Notes under the pieces: model-generated | Seen by the model: the letters and a program-made list of their open reading frames with translations, nothing else | The model's database searches: none | What the model was told of the DNA's origin: nothing | Shown here: positions 7,926-17,311 of the stretch, piece by piece | Layout: each line of letters begins with the position of its first letter | Numbering within the stretch: the first letter of the stretch is position 1 | From: Citrobacter telavivensis | GTDB taxonomy: Bacteria > Pseudomonadota > Gammaproteobacteria > Enterobacterales > Enterobacteriaceae | Assembly: GCA_009363175.1 (NCBI GenBank) | Contig: CP045205.1 | Coordinates: 2,232,001 to 2,296,000 of the forward strand | DNA: 64,000 nucleotides | Direction: 5' to 3' | Position numbers and translations under genes: made by a program

Positions 7926-9292
7926 CCTTTCCTGACTGGCCGTGGCGTTACTGGCGGCAGGTTCAGGGAGACGTGCCAGCCTTACGCCTGAATGATGAGG
8001 TGCTAAGCTGGCGCGCACTCTGTAACCGGACTGATGCCCTGGCGAGCGGTTTTGCCGCACAGGGCGTCACCGAAGGCAGCGGCGTTATGCTGCGCGCCTG
8101 GAATCATCCGCAGACCCTGCTGGCGTGGCTGGCGCTGTTGCAGTGCGGAGCAAGGATTTTGCCGGTCAATCCACAACTTCCTCACCCGCTGCTGGCAACC
8201 CTGTTACCCGATCTCACGTTGCAGTTTGCGCTGGATCTGGAGGGAGAAAATTCGTTTCCCTTTCTGATCTCGCTGGACTGTCAGGACGCTGACGGTCAGC
8301 ATGCCGTCGACTGGCAACCGCAGCGTCTGTGTTCCATGACGCTGACCTCCGGCTCGACGGGTCTACCGAAAGCGGCGGTCCATACCTGCCAGGCGCATCT
8401 TGCCAGTGCTGAAGGCGTGCTGTCGCTGATGACGCTGGCAAAAGAGGATGACTGGCTGCTCTCTCTGCCATTGTTTCATGTCTCTGGACAGGGAATTCTG
8501 TGGCGCTGGTTATCCGCCGGGGCGCGGATAACCGTGCGGGAAAAACAGCCGCTGGAACAGATGCTGGTCGGCTGTACGCATGCTTCGCTGGTGCCGACGC
8601 AACTCTGGCGACTGCTGGTGAACCAGACGCCGGTGGCGCTGAAAGCGGTTTTGCTGGGCGGCGCAGTGATTCCGGTCGCGTTAACCGAACAGGCGCGCGC
8701 ACAGGGCATTCGCTGCTGGTGTGGTTACGGCCTGACGGAATTTGCCTCGACGGTGTGTGCGAAAGAGGCGGACGGTCTGGCTGATGTGGGTATGCCCTTA
8801 CCAGGACGAGAAGTCAGAATCGTGAATGACGAAGTCTGGCTGCGGGCGGCCAGTATGGCGGAAGGCTACTGGCGAAACGGTAAACTGGTTCCGCTGGTCA
8901 ACGATGAAGGCTGGTTTGCCACACGCGATCGCGGCGTGCTGAATGATGGCAAACTGACCATCGCCGGGCGTCTGGATAATCTCTTTTTTAGCGGCGGAGA
9001 GGGGATTCAGCCCGAAGAGGTGGAACGGGTAATTGTGACACATCCCCATGTGCTGCAGGCGTTTATCGTCCCGATCGCGGACGCCGAGTTTGGTCATCGT
9101 CCGGTGGCGGTGGTTGAATATGACGCTGATGTTTCACAGACCGCTCTTAGTGAATGGGTGAAGGACAAGCTGGCACGCTTCCAGCAGCCGGTCCACTGGC
9201 TTTCTCTACCTGCAGAATTGAAAAATGGGGGAATCAAGATTTCCCGACGGGCAATTGTTGATTGGGTGAATGAAATATTAAGAAAACATTAA
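7922..9292 (+). CDS. menE: o-Succinylbenzoate-CoA ligase MenE
   Basis: An adenylate-forming enzyme that activates o-succinylbenzoate with CoA for MenB. The product has 456 residues (E. coli 451). The nucleotide loop TSGSTGLPKAA is near residue 142, the acyl-adenylate motif GYGLTE is near 268, and the hinge/C-terminal catalytic lysine region NGGIKISRR is near 442. It is the last gene of the men operon; no clear terminator was seen before pmrD. Confidence 0.97.
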   Translation: MTFPDWPWRYWRQVQGDVPALRLNDEVLSWRALCNRTDALASGFAAQGVTEGSGVMLRAWNHPQTLLAWLALLQCGARILPVNPQLPHPLLATLLPDLTLQFALDLEGENSFPFLISLDCQDADGQHAVDWQPQRLCSMTLTSGSTGLPKAAVHTCQAHLASAEGVLSLMTLAKEDDWLLSLPLFHVSGQGILWRWLSAGARITVREKQPLEQMLVGCTHASLVPTQLWRLLVNQTPVALKAVLLGGAVIPVALTEQARAQGIRCWCGYGLTEFASTVCAKEADGLADVGMPLPGREVRIVNDEVWLRAASMAEGYWRNGKLVPLVNDEGWFATRDRGVLNDGKLTIAGRLDNLFFSGGEGIQPEEVERVIVTHPHVLQAFIVPIADAEFGHRPVAVVEYDADVSQTALSEWVKDKLARFQQPVHWLSLPAELKNGGIKISRRAIVDWVNEILRKH

Positions 9293-9333
9293 TTTCACCT
9301 CGCAATTTTACCAATTGATGCCCATTGCCACTT

Positions 9334-9366
9334 TGTTTATCTGCTACTGTGTAACGTAATGTAAAC
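9334..9366 (+). promoter_or_regulatory. Possible PhoP-type site upstream of pmrD
   Basis: pmrD is PhoP-activated in related bacteria. Upstream sequence has TGTTTA (9334-9339) and, on the opposite strand, a direct repeat GTTTA-N5-CGTTA (9366-9352). Neither is a full consensus PhoP box, so this is a weak candidate. Confidence 0.25.
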
Positions 9367-9390
9367 GTTCCCGATAAGTAAAGGTAAGCA

Positions 9391-9654
9391 ATGGAATGGC
9401 AGGTGAAGAAGTCATGCTATGACAAAACGTCAGGGAAGCATGCATTAGTGTTGAGTGATGCCGGCGGTTCACTGAAAATGATCGCCGAAGTTCAGTCCGA
9501 CATTGTGGTGAATGCCGGTGATATCCTTTCCCCGCAGAAGGATGCCCTGTATTCCGTCAACCGTGATAACGGGCGGACGGTGAAGATTCTGGATGCCAGA
9601 AGCTATACCTGCGACGAGTGGGAGCGCCTGAAGAGGCTACTGGTAAAAAAATGA
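9391..9654 (+). CDS. pmrD: PhoP-PmrA connector protein PmrD
   Basis: An 87-residue protein opening MEWQVKKSCYDK, with AGGSLKMIAEVQSD and GDILSPQKDALYSVNR matching the small beta-barrel PmrD family. PmrD binds phospho-PmrA and protects it from PmrB dephosphorylation, so that low Mg2+ sensed by PhoQ turns on lipid A modification. Its place between menE and arnF is the standard one. Its 3' end is three bases from the convergent arnF stop, with no room for a terminator between them. PmrD diverges fast, so whether it is functional as a connector here cannot be told from sequence alone. Confidence 0.92.
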   Translation: MEWQVKKSCYDKTSGKHALVLSDAGGSLKMIAEVQSDIVVNAGDILSPQKDALYSVNRDNGRTVKILDARSYTCDEWERLKRLLVKK

Positions 9655-9657
9655 GTA

Positions 9658-10044
9658 TCAGCGAGTTCTCCGCTGCGCGGGCAGAAAAATGAACATCAGT
9701 CCGGCCATGATGCACAGTACGCCCAGCAACGCTTTCAGGGAAAATGCGCCTTGCCAGCCGGGTAAGGTCATCGACGCCACCCACACCAGCACATAACTCA
9801 GGCTGAGCAGCGCGTAAGCCTTGCTCAGCGCGAGGTGATGCAGCGCGTTATGCCAGCAGAAAACCGACAGCAAATAGCCCACCAGGCCGGCGAATAGCGC
9901 GAAGGTACCGGTATGACCGGAGAACAGCGCCGGGATAAACGTCTGCCACTGCGTCATCGGCGGCAGTTGTGCCATCGCATAGCCCAGACCCAGTTGCGCG
10001 ACGGACGTGATGACAACGCTGCACAGTCCCCACAGTAATCCCAT
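9658..10044 (-). CDS. arnF: L-Ara4N-undecaprenyl phosphate flippase subunit ArnF
   Basis: A 128-residue, four-helix EamA/SMR-like membrane protein beginning MGLLWGLCSVVITSVAQLG. With ArnE it moves undecaprenyl-phosphate-L-Ara4N across the inner membrane. The frame is open far upstream, but ATG at 10044 overlaps the arnE stop by one base, matching the known operon layout and length. Last gene of arnBCADTEF. Confidence 0.95.
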   Translation of the reverse strand: MGLLWGLCSVVITSVAQLGLGYAMAQLPPMTQWQTFIPALFSGHTGTFALFAGLVGYLLSVFCWHNALHHLALSKAYALLSLSYVLVWVASMTLPGWQGAFSLKALLGVLCIMAGLMFIFLPAQRRTR

Positions 10045-10379
10045 CACGCCGCGCTCCCCAGAATAAAAATACCGCTGATAATCAAGGCGATGCCCAGCCA
10101 GTGACGAAGTGTCACCGGTTCGCGCCAGATTTTCCATGCCAGCAGTGTGACCCAGACAAAATTCAGGCTGAGCATGGGGTAAGCAATACCCACAGGAATG
10201 CTCTGCAATACCAGCAACCACAAGACCATTGCCAGGCCGAGGCAGGCGAGCGCCAGCCCCAGCCACAGGGTAATATGACGTCTTCGCGCGCGTGTTGGCA
10301 CGCGGAACGTCGCCTGCTTCTGGCATAACTGCCCCGCAACGCTGAGCAGGCTGGCCATCACTAAAACCAGCCAGATCAT
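10044..10379 (-). CDS. arnE: L-Ara4N-undecaprenyl phosphate flippase subunit ArnE
   Basis: A 111-residue, four-helix EamA-type small membrane protein (MIWLVLVMASLLSVAGQLCQ start; C-terminal helix IALIISGIFILG). Partner of ArnF in flipping the lipid carrier. It overlaps arnT by four bases (ATGA at 10379-10376) and arnF by one base, which indicates tight translational coupling. Confidence 0.95.
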   Translation of the reverse strand: MIWLVLVMASLLSVAGQLCQKQATFRVPTRARRRHITLWLGLALACLGLAMVLWLLVLQSIPVGIAYPMLSLNFVWVTLLAWKIWREPVTLRHWLGIALIISGIFILGSAA

Positions 10380-12031
10380 TTGGGACGATACTGAATCAGC
10401 ACCAGACGCCCCTGATTATCGATTGTATCGGCAGGCGGAATGGCAAGGCGGTTGATGTCTTCATCTTTCGCGATAGTGAGCACGAGCGTAATAATCCCCT
10501 CCTGACGGTGTTGGCTGAGCCAGTCCGCAAAATCGGCATAGCGAATGAACCGGCCTTTGGCATCGGGATAGTTAAGGCCATATTTCAGTTCGCCTGTTTG
10601 CCCATACATTAAGATGTCATCCCGCTTCAGACTCCAGGCCAGACCAGCGGCGACCCCCACGCTATCGGTAAGAATGTAGCGGCTCGGCGCGAGGTTTTCT
10701 CGGGTCATTTCGACAAAAAACTGCGGCTGTTTGGATTCCATCACCCGATCGGGAACGGAAAAACCAAACAATAATGCCAACGCCAGTGGACACAACGCGG
10801 CGTAAACCCAGCTTTTCTCCGTGTTACTCAGCGTATACCAGCCGAAAAAGGTCCACAGGAAAAAAATACCCAGCGAGCAGAAGACCTTGTATACCTCGAT
10901 GTGCACCCAGACCGGCGATTTCAGCGGCCCCCACGGCGAGACGACCAGCGTGGCAATAATCCCGATAATACCAAACAGGATATTGATCCAGCCGTTGATG
11001 CGCAGCGCGGCATAGCCCTTTTCCGCGGCGTTCAGCCCATATCTCGCCATCAGTATCGCGAGCGGGGCGAAACATGACAGGATATAGGTGGGCAATTTAC
11101 CTTTGGCGATGCTGAAGAACACCAGCGGCATCACTATCCAACCGAGCAGATAGAGGGCACCGCGCGATTCATCGCGCTCCTGCCAGCCGGTTTTTAATGC
11201 TCCCGGAAGCAGCGCAAGCCACGGCAGACTTCCGGCGATCAGCACCGGCAGATAGTACCAGAATGGCGCTTTGTGCTGGGCGTCGTCCATCGCGAAACGC
11301 TGGATATGTTCAACCCAGAAAAAGTAGTGCCAGAAATCGGGTTCACGTTGGGTGATAGCCAGTCCCCACGGCAGGATGACGGCGACACAGCTGATGACCG
11401 CCAATCCGCCGTAAAGAAACAGGTCTTTCCAGCGTTTCTGCGCGGCGACCCACGGCAACACGCTGAGCACCGGTACGGCAAGCGCCAGAAAGCCCTTGGT
11501 CATGACGCCCATCCCGCAGGTCACGCCCAGCAGCAGGAATCCCATGCTTTTCCCTTGCCAGGTGGTGGACTGCATCGCCAGCCAGAAGCAGCACATTCCC
11601 GCCATCAGCCAGAGCGCGATCAGCGGATCGAGTACCGCATAGGTGCCAATCCCGTAAACAATGAACAACGACAAAAAGATAATGGCCGACAACAGCGCGG
11701 TACGCGTATCCCGCCATAAGCGCATGGCGAGCCATCCCACCAGTGCGGCGGTTACCAGCGTCGCAAAAATCGCGCCAGCGCGAACGCCGAAGTTGTTCGC
11801 TCCAAACAGCCATTGCCCGATGCTGTTGATCCAGTATCCGGCAATCGGTTTTTCAAAGTAACGCACTCCCAAAAAATGGGGGACAAGCCAGTCGCCGGAT
11901 GCCAGCATTTCGCGACTGATCTCGGCATAGCGCGTTTCATCAGGCTGCCACAGCAGGCGCAGGTCGATGGGAATGATGTACCAGAACGCGATAAGTGCGA
12001 TCAGTATCTGATAATAACGGGTGTTCTTCAT
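10376..12031 (-). CDS. arnT: Undecaprenyl phosphate-L-Ara4N lipid A transferase ArnT
   Basis: Transfers L-Ara4N from the carrier lipid to lipid A on the periplasmic face, lowering its negative charge and causing polymyxin resistance. The product has 551 residues, a GT83 integral membrane enzyme with many hydrophobic helices. The catalytic loop region LLWQPDETRYAEISREML is intact near residue 25, and IAKGKLPTYILSCF is present. ATG at 12031 (MKNTRYYQ) is preferred over an in-frame ATG at 12067 that would extend well into arnD. It overlaps arnD by four bases. Confidence 0.96.
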   Translation of the reverse strand: MKNTRYYQILIALIAFWYIIPIDLRLLWQPDETRYAEISREMLASGDWLVPHFLGVRYFEKPIAGYWINSIGQWLFGANNFGVRAGAIFATLVTAALVGWLAMRLWRDTRTALLSAIIFLSLFIVYGIGTYAVLDPLIALWLMAGMCCFWLAMQSTTWQGKSMGFLLLGVTCGMGVMTKGFLALAVPVLSVLPWVAAQKRWKDLFLYGGLAVISCVAVILPWGLAITQREPDFWHYFFWVEHIQRFAMDDAQHKAPFWYYLPVLIAGSLPWLALLPGALKTGWQERDESRGALYLLGWIVMPLVFFSIAKGKLPTYILSCFAPLAILMARYGLNAAEKGYAALRINGWINILFGIIGIIATLVVSPWGPLKSPVWVHIEVYKVFCSLGIFFLWTFFGWYTLSNTEKSWVYAALCPLALALLFGFSVPDRVMESKQPQFFVEMTRENLAPSRYILTDSVGVAAGLAWSLKRDDILMYGQTGELKYGLNYPDAKGRFIRYADFADWLSQHRQEGIITLVLTIAKDEDINRLAIPPADTIDNQGRLVLIQYRPK

Positions 12032-12930
12032 CGTGTGACGCTCATCGCTTGCTGACAGCCTAACCATCCTTCTCTTCCCGCGATTTTACCGCGAATAATC
12101 TCTCCCGACGGCAAGGTATTGCGATCGGCAGGCAGCAGATCGCCAAGCGGGCAGAAGGTGATGCCCGCATCTGCCGCACGCTGGAGCAGATCCTCAAACT
12201 GGCTATGCCAGGCGCCGCCTTCGACTTCGGCATGGATGGTATACACGGGGGGACCGGGATCCTGCTGCATCCGGGAGAGGATCCAGTCGTTGAAATCTTC
12301 CGCCTGAACCTCGCGACCCACCGCTTCGTCCCACGTGGGCAGCGTGACCGGAATTTGCGGTGTGGCGAACGAACCATCCTCGAGAAGCGGACGGAACGGC
12401 GTCCTGCCGCGGCAATCGCTGTTGTAACGCAGAGGGAATGCCTCTTTGGCGAGAACCACACGCTGGTCAGCGCGCCAGCCTGCGACGGCTGAACAGGTCA
12501 CCGGCTGGCCGGTGATCGCCTCCAGGGCGGTTATCCCGTGCAAAATATCGGCGATCAACTGCTGTTTGCTCCACTGAGGGCTACGGGCCTGCCAGGCATG
12601 GTGATCCCAGGCGTGTAGCCCGGTTTCATGCAGGCGCGCCGCTTCCCGGATAATCTCTGCGTTTGCGCGGCCGATTTCTTTCCCCGGCCAGGCGGTACCG
12701 GCCAGCAGAATATCCCAGCCGTAAAGAGAAGCCGCGTTTGAGCGCAGCATCTTCCACAGAAACTGCGGTTTGATCAGGCGCCAGAGATGGCGCCCCATGT
12801 TGTCTGGTCCGACGCTAAAGAAAAAACTTGCCCGAATGTGGTATCGGCTCAATGACGCTAACAGGCGTGGCACACCTTCGCGGGTGCCACGGAAGGTATC
12901 GACATCAATTCGCAAGCCTACTTTTGTCAT
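12028..12930 (-). CDS. arnD: 4-deoxy-4-formamido-L-arabinose-phosphoundecaprenol deformylase ArnD
   Basis: Removes the formyl group from the lipid-linked Ara4N precursor. The product has 300 residues with a polysaccharide-deacetylase (NodB-like) fold: LRIDVDTFRGTR at the N-terminus carries the metal-site Asp pair, and HAWDHHAWQ provides further His residues. ATG at 12930 (MTKVGLRID) overlaps the arnA stop by four bases; the upstream frame extension is not homologous. Confidence 0.96.
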   Translation of the reverse strand: MTKVGLRIDVDTFRGTREGVPRLLASLSRYHIRASFFFSVGPDNMGRHLWRLIKPQFLWKMLRSNAASLYGWDILLAGTAWPGKEIGRANAEIIREAARLHETGLHAWDHHAWQARSPQWSKQQLIADILHGITALEAITGQPVTCSAVAGWRADQRVVLAKEAFPLRYNSDCRGRTPFRPLLEDGSFATPQIPVTLPTWDEAVGREVQAEDFNDWILSRMQQDPGPPVYTIHAEVEGGAWHSQFEDLLQRAADAGITFCPLGDLLPADRNTLPSGEIIRGKIAGREGWLGCQQAMSVTR

Positions 12931-14909
12931 GATGAATGTTCCGTGAGATCCACGCTGCGCAAGAAGAAATCCAGCGTCTCGTCGACCGTTTCGCGCATGT
13001 CGATGGTCGGTTCCCAGTCCAGGCAACGTTTTGCATTACGGATGTTGGGCTTACGGTGCTCAACATCCTGATAGCCTTTGCCATAGTAGCTGCTGCTCTC
13101 GACGACCCGTAACCCGGCAAACGGCGGGAAGTGATTGCGCAGTGGATGTTTGTCGAAACTCTCCAGCAGCATTTCCGCCAGTTCCTTGATGCTGGCTTCG
13201 TTTTCCGGGTTACCGATGTTGATGATTTCACCGTCACAGCGGCCACCCGCGTTTTCAATGATCCGGTATAGCGCTTCGATACCGTCGCGAATATCCGTAA
13301 AGCAGCGCTTCTGTTTCCCCCCTTCGATCAGCTTGATCGGCGAGCCTTCTACCAGATTGAGGATCAGCTGTGTAATGGCGCGCGAGCTGCCGATTCGCGC
13401 GGAATTCAGGCTGTCCAGACGCGGCCCCATCCAGTTGAACGGGCGGAAGAGGGTAAAGCGCAGTCCTTCTTTTTCGCCGTATGCCCAAATGACGCGATCG
13501 AGAAGCTGTTTGGACACCGAGTAAATCCAGCGGGGTTTATTGACCGGCCCGACAATGAGATTCGAGCTATCCTCATCGAACACTTTGTCGGTACACATTC
13601 CGTAAACTTCGGAAGTCGATGGGAAAATGATGCGCTTACGGTATTTCACGCAATAGCGAATGATTTTCAGGTTCTCTTCAAAATCCAGTTCAAAGACGCG
13701 CAGCGGGTTGCGGGTATATTCAATAGGGGTGGCAATGGCCACCAGCGGCAACACGACATCACATTTCTTAACGTGATATTCGATCCATTCAGAATGAATG
13801 CTGATGTCACCTTCCACAAAATGAAAACGCGGATGACTGAGGAAACGACTGATTGCGTCGCTGCCGATGTCCAGACCATAGATTTCATAGTGGTCTTCGC
13901 GTAACAGACGTTCGGTAAGATGGTTGCCGATGAAGCCATTCACGCCGAGGATCAGCACGCGGGTGCGGCGCTTGCTGGCGGCCAGCGATGGGGTGTTTAA
14001 ACGAGAACCCGCAACCAGGCCGAGAATCTGTGCTAACTGTGCGCCTTGCACCGTGATGCCGTTGCCAGCCTGTCCAGTCACCACTTCCAGCGCACCTTCG
14101 GAACAGGCGATCAGCAGAGGGGAGACGGAAATCACGGTACCCGGTTGCGCGGTCTGGTTCTGAGCGTGGACGCGGGATGACCAGATAGTGAATTTCTGCG
14201 TACCGGAATAGCTGAACGCGCCCGGCCAGGGGGCCGCGACCGCCCGCACCATGTTGTGCAGCGTCGTTGCCGGTCTGTTCCAGGTCAGGAAGCTGTCTTC
14301 TGGCGTGCGGCGACCAAAGTAGGTCGCTTCACTCTCGTTTTGCTGGACGTCGTGTATCTCTTTTCGTTCGATGGCCGGTAATGCTTGTTCCAGCACCCGC
14401 CGTGCGGTCTGGCAAAGCTTATGATGTAGCGTAAGGGCCGTGTCGTCAGGCGAGATGGCGACGCGCTGTTGCGCGACAATGGCACCCGCATCGGCGCGTT
14501 TCACCATGCGGTGCAACGTCACGCCGGTTTCGCTTTCGCCATTCACCAGCACCCAGTTCAGCGGAGCGCGACCGCGATATTTCGGCAGTAGCGAACCGTG
14601 CAGGTTAAATGCGCCAGCCGGTGCCAGCGCCAGAATCGCATCGCTGAGCAGATGGCGATAGTAGAAAGAGAAAATAACGTCGGGAGCGAGTTGGCCGATA
14701 CGCTCGGCCCAGATTGGGTGATTGACGTCATCGGGAGCATAGACCGGGATCCCCGCGTCAGCTGCCAGGCGAGAAACGGAGCCAAAAAACGCGTTTTCTC
14801 CCGGATTATCCGCATGCGTAAAAATGGCGGCAATTTCATAGCCGGCGTCGAGCACGGCCTGAACGCCCAAACACCCCATATCGTGATACGCGAAGACAAC
14901 GGCTTTCAT
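12927..14909 (-). CDS. arnA: Bifunctional UDP-L-Ara4N formyltransferase / UDP-glucuronate decarboxylase ArnA
   Basis: 660 residues in two domains. The N-terminal formyltransferase has Asn102 and His104 in FNLHGSLLPKYRGR. The C-terminal short-chain dehydrogenase-like decarboxylase starts near residue 310 with the NAD loop GVNGFIGNHL and has the active-site pieces TSEVYGM and YSVSKQLLD. It makes UDP-Ara4O from UDP-glucuronate and later N-formylates UDP-Ara4N. It overlaps arnC and arnD by four bases each. Confidence 0.98.
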   Translation of the reverse strand: MKAVVFAYHDMGCLGVQAVLDAGYEIAAIFTHADNPGENAFFGSVSRLAADAGIPVYAPDDVNHPIWAERIGQLAPDVIFSFYYRHLLSDAILALAPAGAFNLHGSLLPKYRGRAPLNWVLVNGESETGVTLHRMVKRADAGAIVAQQRVAISPDDTALTLHHKLCQTARRVLEQALPAIERKEIHDVQQNESEATYFGRRTPEDSFLTWNRPATTLHNMVRAVAAPWPGAFSYSGTQKFTIWSSRVHAQNQTAQPGTVISVSPLLIACSEGALEVVTGQAGNGITVQGAQLAQILGLVAGSRLNTPSLAASKRRTRVLILGVNGFIGNHLTERLLREDHYEIYGLDIGSDAISRFLSHPRFHFVEGDISIHSEWIEYHVKKCDVVLPLVAIATPIEYTRNPLRVFELDFEENLKIIRYCVKYRKRIIFPSTSEVYGMCTDKVFDEDSSNLIVGPVNKPRWIYSVSKQLLDRVIWAYGEKEGLRFTLFRPFNWMGPRLDSLNSARIGSSRAITQLILNLVEGSPIKLIEGGKQKRCFTDIRDGIEALYRIIENAGGRCDGEIINIGNPENEASIKELAEMLLESFDKHPLRNHFPPFAGLRVVESSSYYGKGYQDVEHRKPNIRNAKRCLDWEPTIDMRETVDETLDFFLRSVDLTEHSS

Positions 14910-15889
14910 TGTTGGTTTTCCTTAGTAGAGTGCAGACTTTCCGGACGAATAACTTGCTGGACGAAATAGCGGGGACGGGCGCGTACATCGTTGTAAATCC
15001 GACCGATATATTCGCCGAGTAAACCCATGCCGATGAACTGCGCGCCAATAAAGGTAAACAGAACGGCAAACAGCATGAAAACCCCTTCTGCCGCCCATTG
15101 GGGGCCCAGCGTCAGGCGGAGGATGACGAGGAGTATCGACAGGGTAAATCCGGTGACGGCAATGACGCTGCCGAGCAGGCTCAGCATGCGCAGAGGCGTT
15201 GTCGTCAGGCAGGTCACCAGGTCGTACATCAGGTTAATCAGCCGCATAAAGCTGTATTTGGAGTCGCCAAATTCACGTTCAGCGTGATGAACGGGGATCT
15301 CCGTGGCGCGTCGGGCAAAGATATTCGCCAGAATCGGGATAAACGTGCTGCGTTCATGGCAATGCAGCATGGCATCAATAATGTGACGGCGATAAGCGCG
15401 AAGCATGCAGCCGTAGTCGCCCATCGCTTTGCCCGTGGTTCTCTGAATCAGATGGTTGATCATCTTCGAGGCTGTCTTGCGAAACAGACTGTCCTGACGA
15501 TTCTGGCGCACGGTGCCGACCACGTCATACCCTTCGTCGGCTTTTGCCACCAGGCGAGGGATCTCTTCCGGTGGGTTTTGCAGATCGGCATCAAGCGTAA
15601 TAATCAGGTCGCCGGTGACGTGACTGAATCCTGCCATGATGGCGGAATGCTGCCCGTAGTTGCGGTTCAGCAAAATCGAAACAACGTGGCTGCCTTCGGC
15701 TTCTGACGCGTCAATCAACAACTGTGCGGAGTTGTCGCTGCTGCCGTCATCAATCAACAGGATCTCATAATCTTTTCCCAGACTCTCGCAGGCTGCGGTG
15801 GTTCGCCTGAGCAGTTCCGGCAGGCTTTCCTGTTCGTTGTAGACAGGGATCACCACCGATACTTTCGTTATCGGGAGGGCTTCAAACAT
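14906..15889 (-). CDS. arnC: Undecaprenyl-phosphate 4-deoxy-4-formamido-L-arabinose transferase ArnC
   Basis: A GT2 glycosyltransferase that loads Ara4FN onto undecaprenyl phosphate at the inner leaflet. The product has 327 residues; ATG at 15889 (MFEALPITKVSVVIPVYNE). GT2 motifs: LLIDDGSSDNS, TLDADLQNPPEE, then two C-terminal membrane helices (LLGSVIAVTGFTLSILLVIL, and VFMLFAVLFTFIGAQFIGMG). The gap from arnB is two bases. Confidence 0.96.
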   Translation of the reverse strand: MFEALPITKVSVVIPVYNEQESLPELLRRTTAACESLGKDYEILLIDDGSSDNSAQLLIDASEAEGSHVVSILLNRNYGQHSAIMAGFSHVTGDLIITLDADLQNPPEEIPRLVAKADEGYDVVGTVRQNRQDSLFRKTASKMINHLIQRTTGKAMGDYGCMLRAYRRHIIDAMLHCHERSTFIPILANIFARRATEIPVHHAEREFGDSKYSFMRLINLMYDLVTCLTTTPLRMLSLLGSVIAVTGFTLSILLVILRLTLGPQWAAEGVFMLFAVLFTFIGAQFIGMGLLGEYIGRIYNDVRARPRYFVQQVIRPESLHSTKENQQ

Positions 15890-15891
15890 GG

Positions 15892-17031
15892 CTATTTTCC
15901 TGCAATCTGGCGAAGCGCGGTAATGACGCGAGCGGTATCCGCCGGGGTCATATCGGGAAACAGCGGTAGCGAGCAGATACGCGCACTGTTCCATTCGGTA
16001 TTGGGGAGCGACAGGGTGTTAAAGCGTTCGCGGTAATATTTCTGCGTGTGTGCCGCGCGGAAATGCAAACCTGTACCGATCCCCTGGGCTTTAAGTGCCT
16101 CCATCAGCGCGTCGCGACTGATGCCGCACCGATCTTCGTCGGTACGAATAATAAACAGATGCCAGGCATGCACGTGGGGCCACGGCGGCAGACTCAGCGG
16201 CTGAAACGGGAGATCGGCCAGCGCGTGTTGGTACTCCAGGGCGATGACTGCCCGACGATGGTTGAGCGTCTCAAGCTTCTCTAACTGAACCAGGGCCATC
16301 GCCGCGTTAATGTCGGTCAGATTGTATTTATAGCCTGGCGTCAGGACCTCCGCCTGGGGCGCACGACCCCAGGTCTGGCGATCGAAGGCATCAACGCCGA
16401 GTCCGTGAAACTTCAGGTTGCGTAGCTGCCTGGCGAGTGACTCATCGTCGGTGACGATGAGTCCCCCTTCTGCACAAGTGACATTCTTGATGGCGTGAAA
16501 GGAGAAAATCGCGGTGCCCCGAGCGCCGACGTGGCGACCCTGATAATAAGTGCCGACCGCGTGGGCGGCATCTTCGATAACCGCAATACCGTGGCGTTCC
16601 GCGAGGGCGTAAATAGCATCCAGATCGGCCGGTGCGCCGGCGTAATGGACGGGAATGATGGCTTTCGTGCGCGGGGTGATGGCAGCTTCAATGTGTTCAG
16701 CGGTGACCATCAGCGTGTCGCGGTCGACATCCACCATGACCGGGGTTGCCCCCAGCAGCACAATCATGTTCAGTGTGGAAACCCAGGTCATTGACGGGGT
16801 GATGACTTCATCACCGGCACCGATTCCCAGCGCCATGAGGGCGATATGCATACCTGCCGTGGCAGAACTCACGGCAATGGCGTGTTGGTTTCCCGTCAAC
16901 TGGCAGAAAGCCTCTTCCAGTTGCTGATTTTTCGGGCCAGTGGTAATCCATCCAGAATCGAGAACCGCTTTGATAGCGGCAAGTTCTTCCGTACCTACCG
17001 CCGGGCGAGAGAAAGGCAGAAAATCAGACAT
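15892..17031 (-). CDS. arnB: UDP-4-amino-4-deoxy-L-arabinose aminotransferase ArnB
   Basis: A PLP-dependent aminotransferase (DegT/DnrJ/EryC1 family) converting UDP-Ara4O to UDP-Ara4N. 379 residues from ATG 17031 (MSDFLPFSRPAVG); an alternative ATG at 17049 adds six residues, but AAGGAA lies eight bases before 17031. The PLP lysine is in FSFHAIKNVTCAEGG. First gene of the arn operon; its upstream region carries a PmrA box at 17139-17155. Confidence 0.96.
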   Translation of the reverse strand: MSDFLPFSRPAVGTEELAAIKAVLDSGWITTGPKNQQLEEAFCQLTGNQHAIAVSSATAGMHIALMALGIGAGDEVITPSMTWVSTLNMIVLLGATPVMVDVDRDTLMVTAEHIEAAITPRTKAIIPVHYAGAPADLDAIYALAERHGIAVIEDAAHAVGTYYQGRHVGARGTAIFSFHAIKNVTCAEGGLIVTDDESLARQLRNLKFHGLGVDAFDRQTWGRAPQAEVLTPGYKYNLTDINAAMALVQLEKLETLNHRRAVIALEYQHALADLPFQPLSLPPWPHVHAWHLFIIRTDEDRCGISRDALMEALKAQGIGTGLHFRAAHTQKYYRERFNTLSLPNTEWNSARICSLPLFPDMTPADTARVITALRQIAGK

Positions 17032-17122
17032 TATATTTCCTTCAGCCATTTGGATACTGCGAGCCTTTTATTTATTGCGTCATAAACAGGAGGCTAAATG
17101 AGGATTATCCAGTCAGACCTAA

Positions 17123-17155
17123 ATAGTAGTATATGAATATTAAATTAACCTTAAG
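17123..17155 (-). promoter_or_regulatory. PmrA box and -10 element of the arnB operon
   Basis: Reading toward arnB, CTTAAG-GTTAA-TTTAAT (17155-17139) is a full match to the PmrA direct repeat YTTAAK-N5-YTTAAK. Ten bases further is TACTAT (17128-17123), a good -10. A further CTTAA half-site at 17158-17162 lies next to the box. The same element sits between arnB and divergent ais and can serve both. Confidence 0.82.
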
Positions 17156-17311
17156 AACTTAACGTTATGGAAATATATGCTTTTTTACCCACGTTGCATT
17201 TGCAATGGCCGTGGCTTTCGGGCATTTTCCCCACATAAACGATCGTGCCTTTCATTAAGCAGTACGCTGCAAGGTTATATTTCTGTTTGCCGGTATCAAG
17301 TGGAGTTTAAT

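Noticed and set aside
7032..8060. 342-codon open frame antisense to menC and menE
   Set aside because: No domain, crosses a tightly overlapping gene junction, and the men genes explain the sequence fully.
17177..17311. 45-codon N-terminal extension of ais
   Set aside because: The extra residues have no homology, overlap the arnB-ais control DNA, and GTG 17312 has a good ribosome site and the family length.
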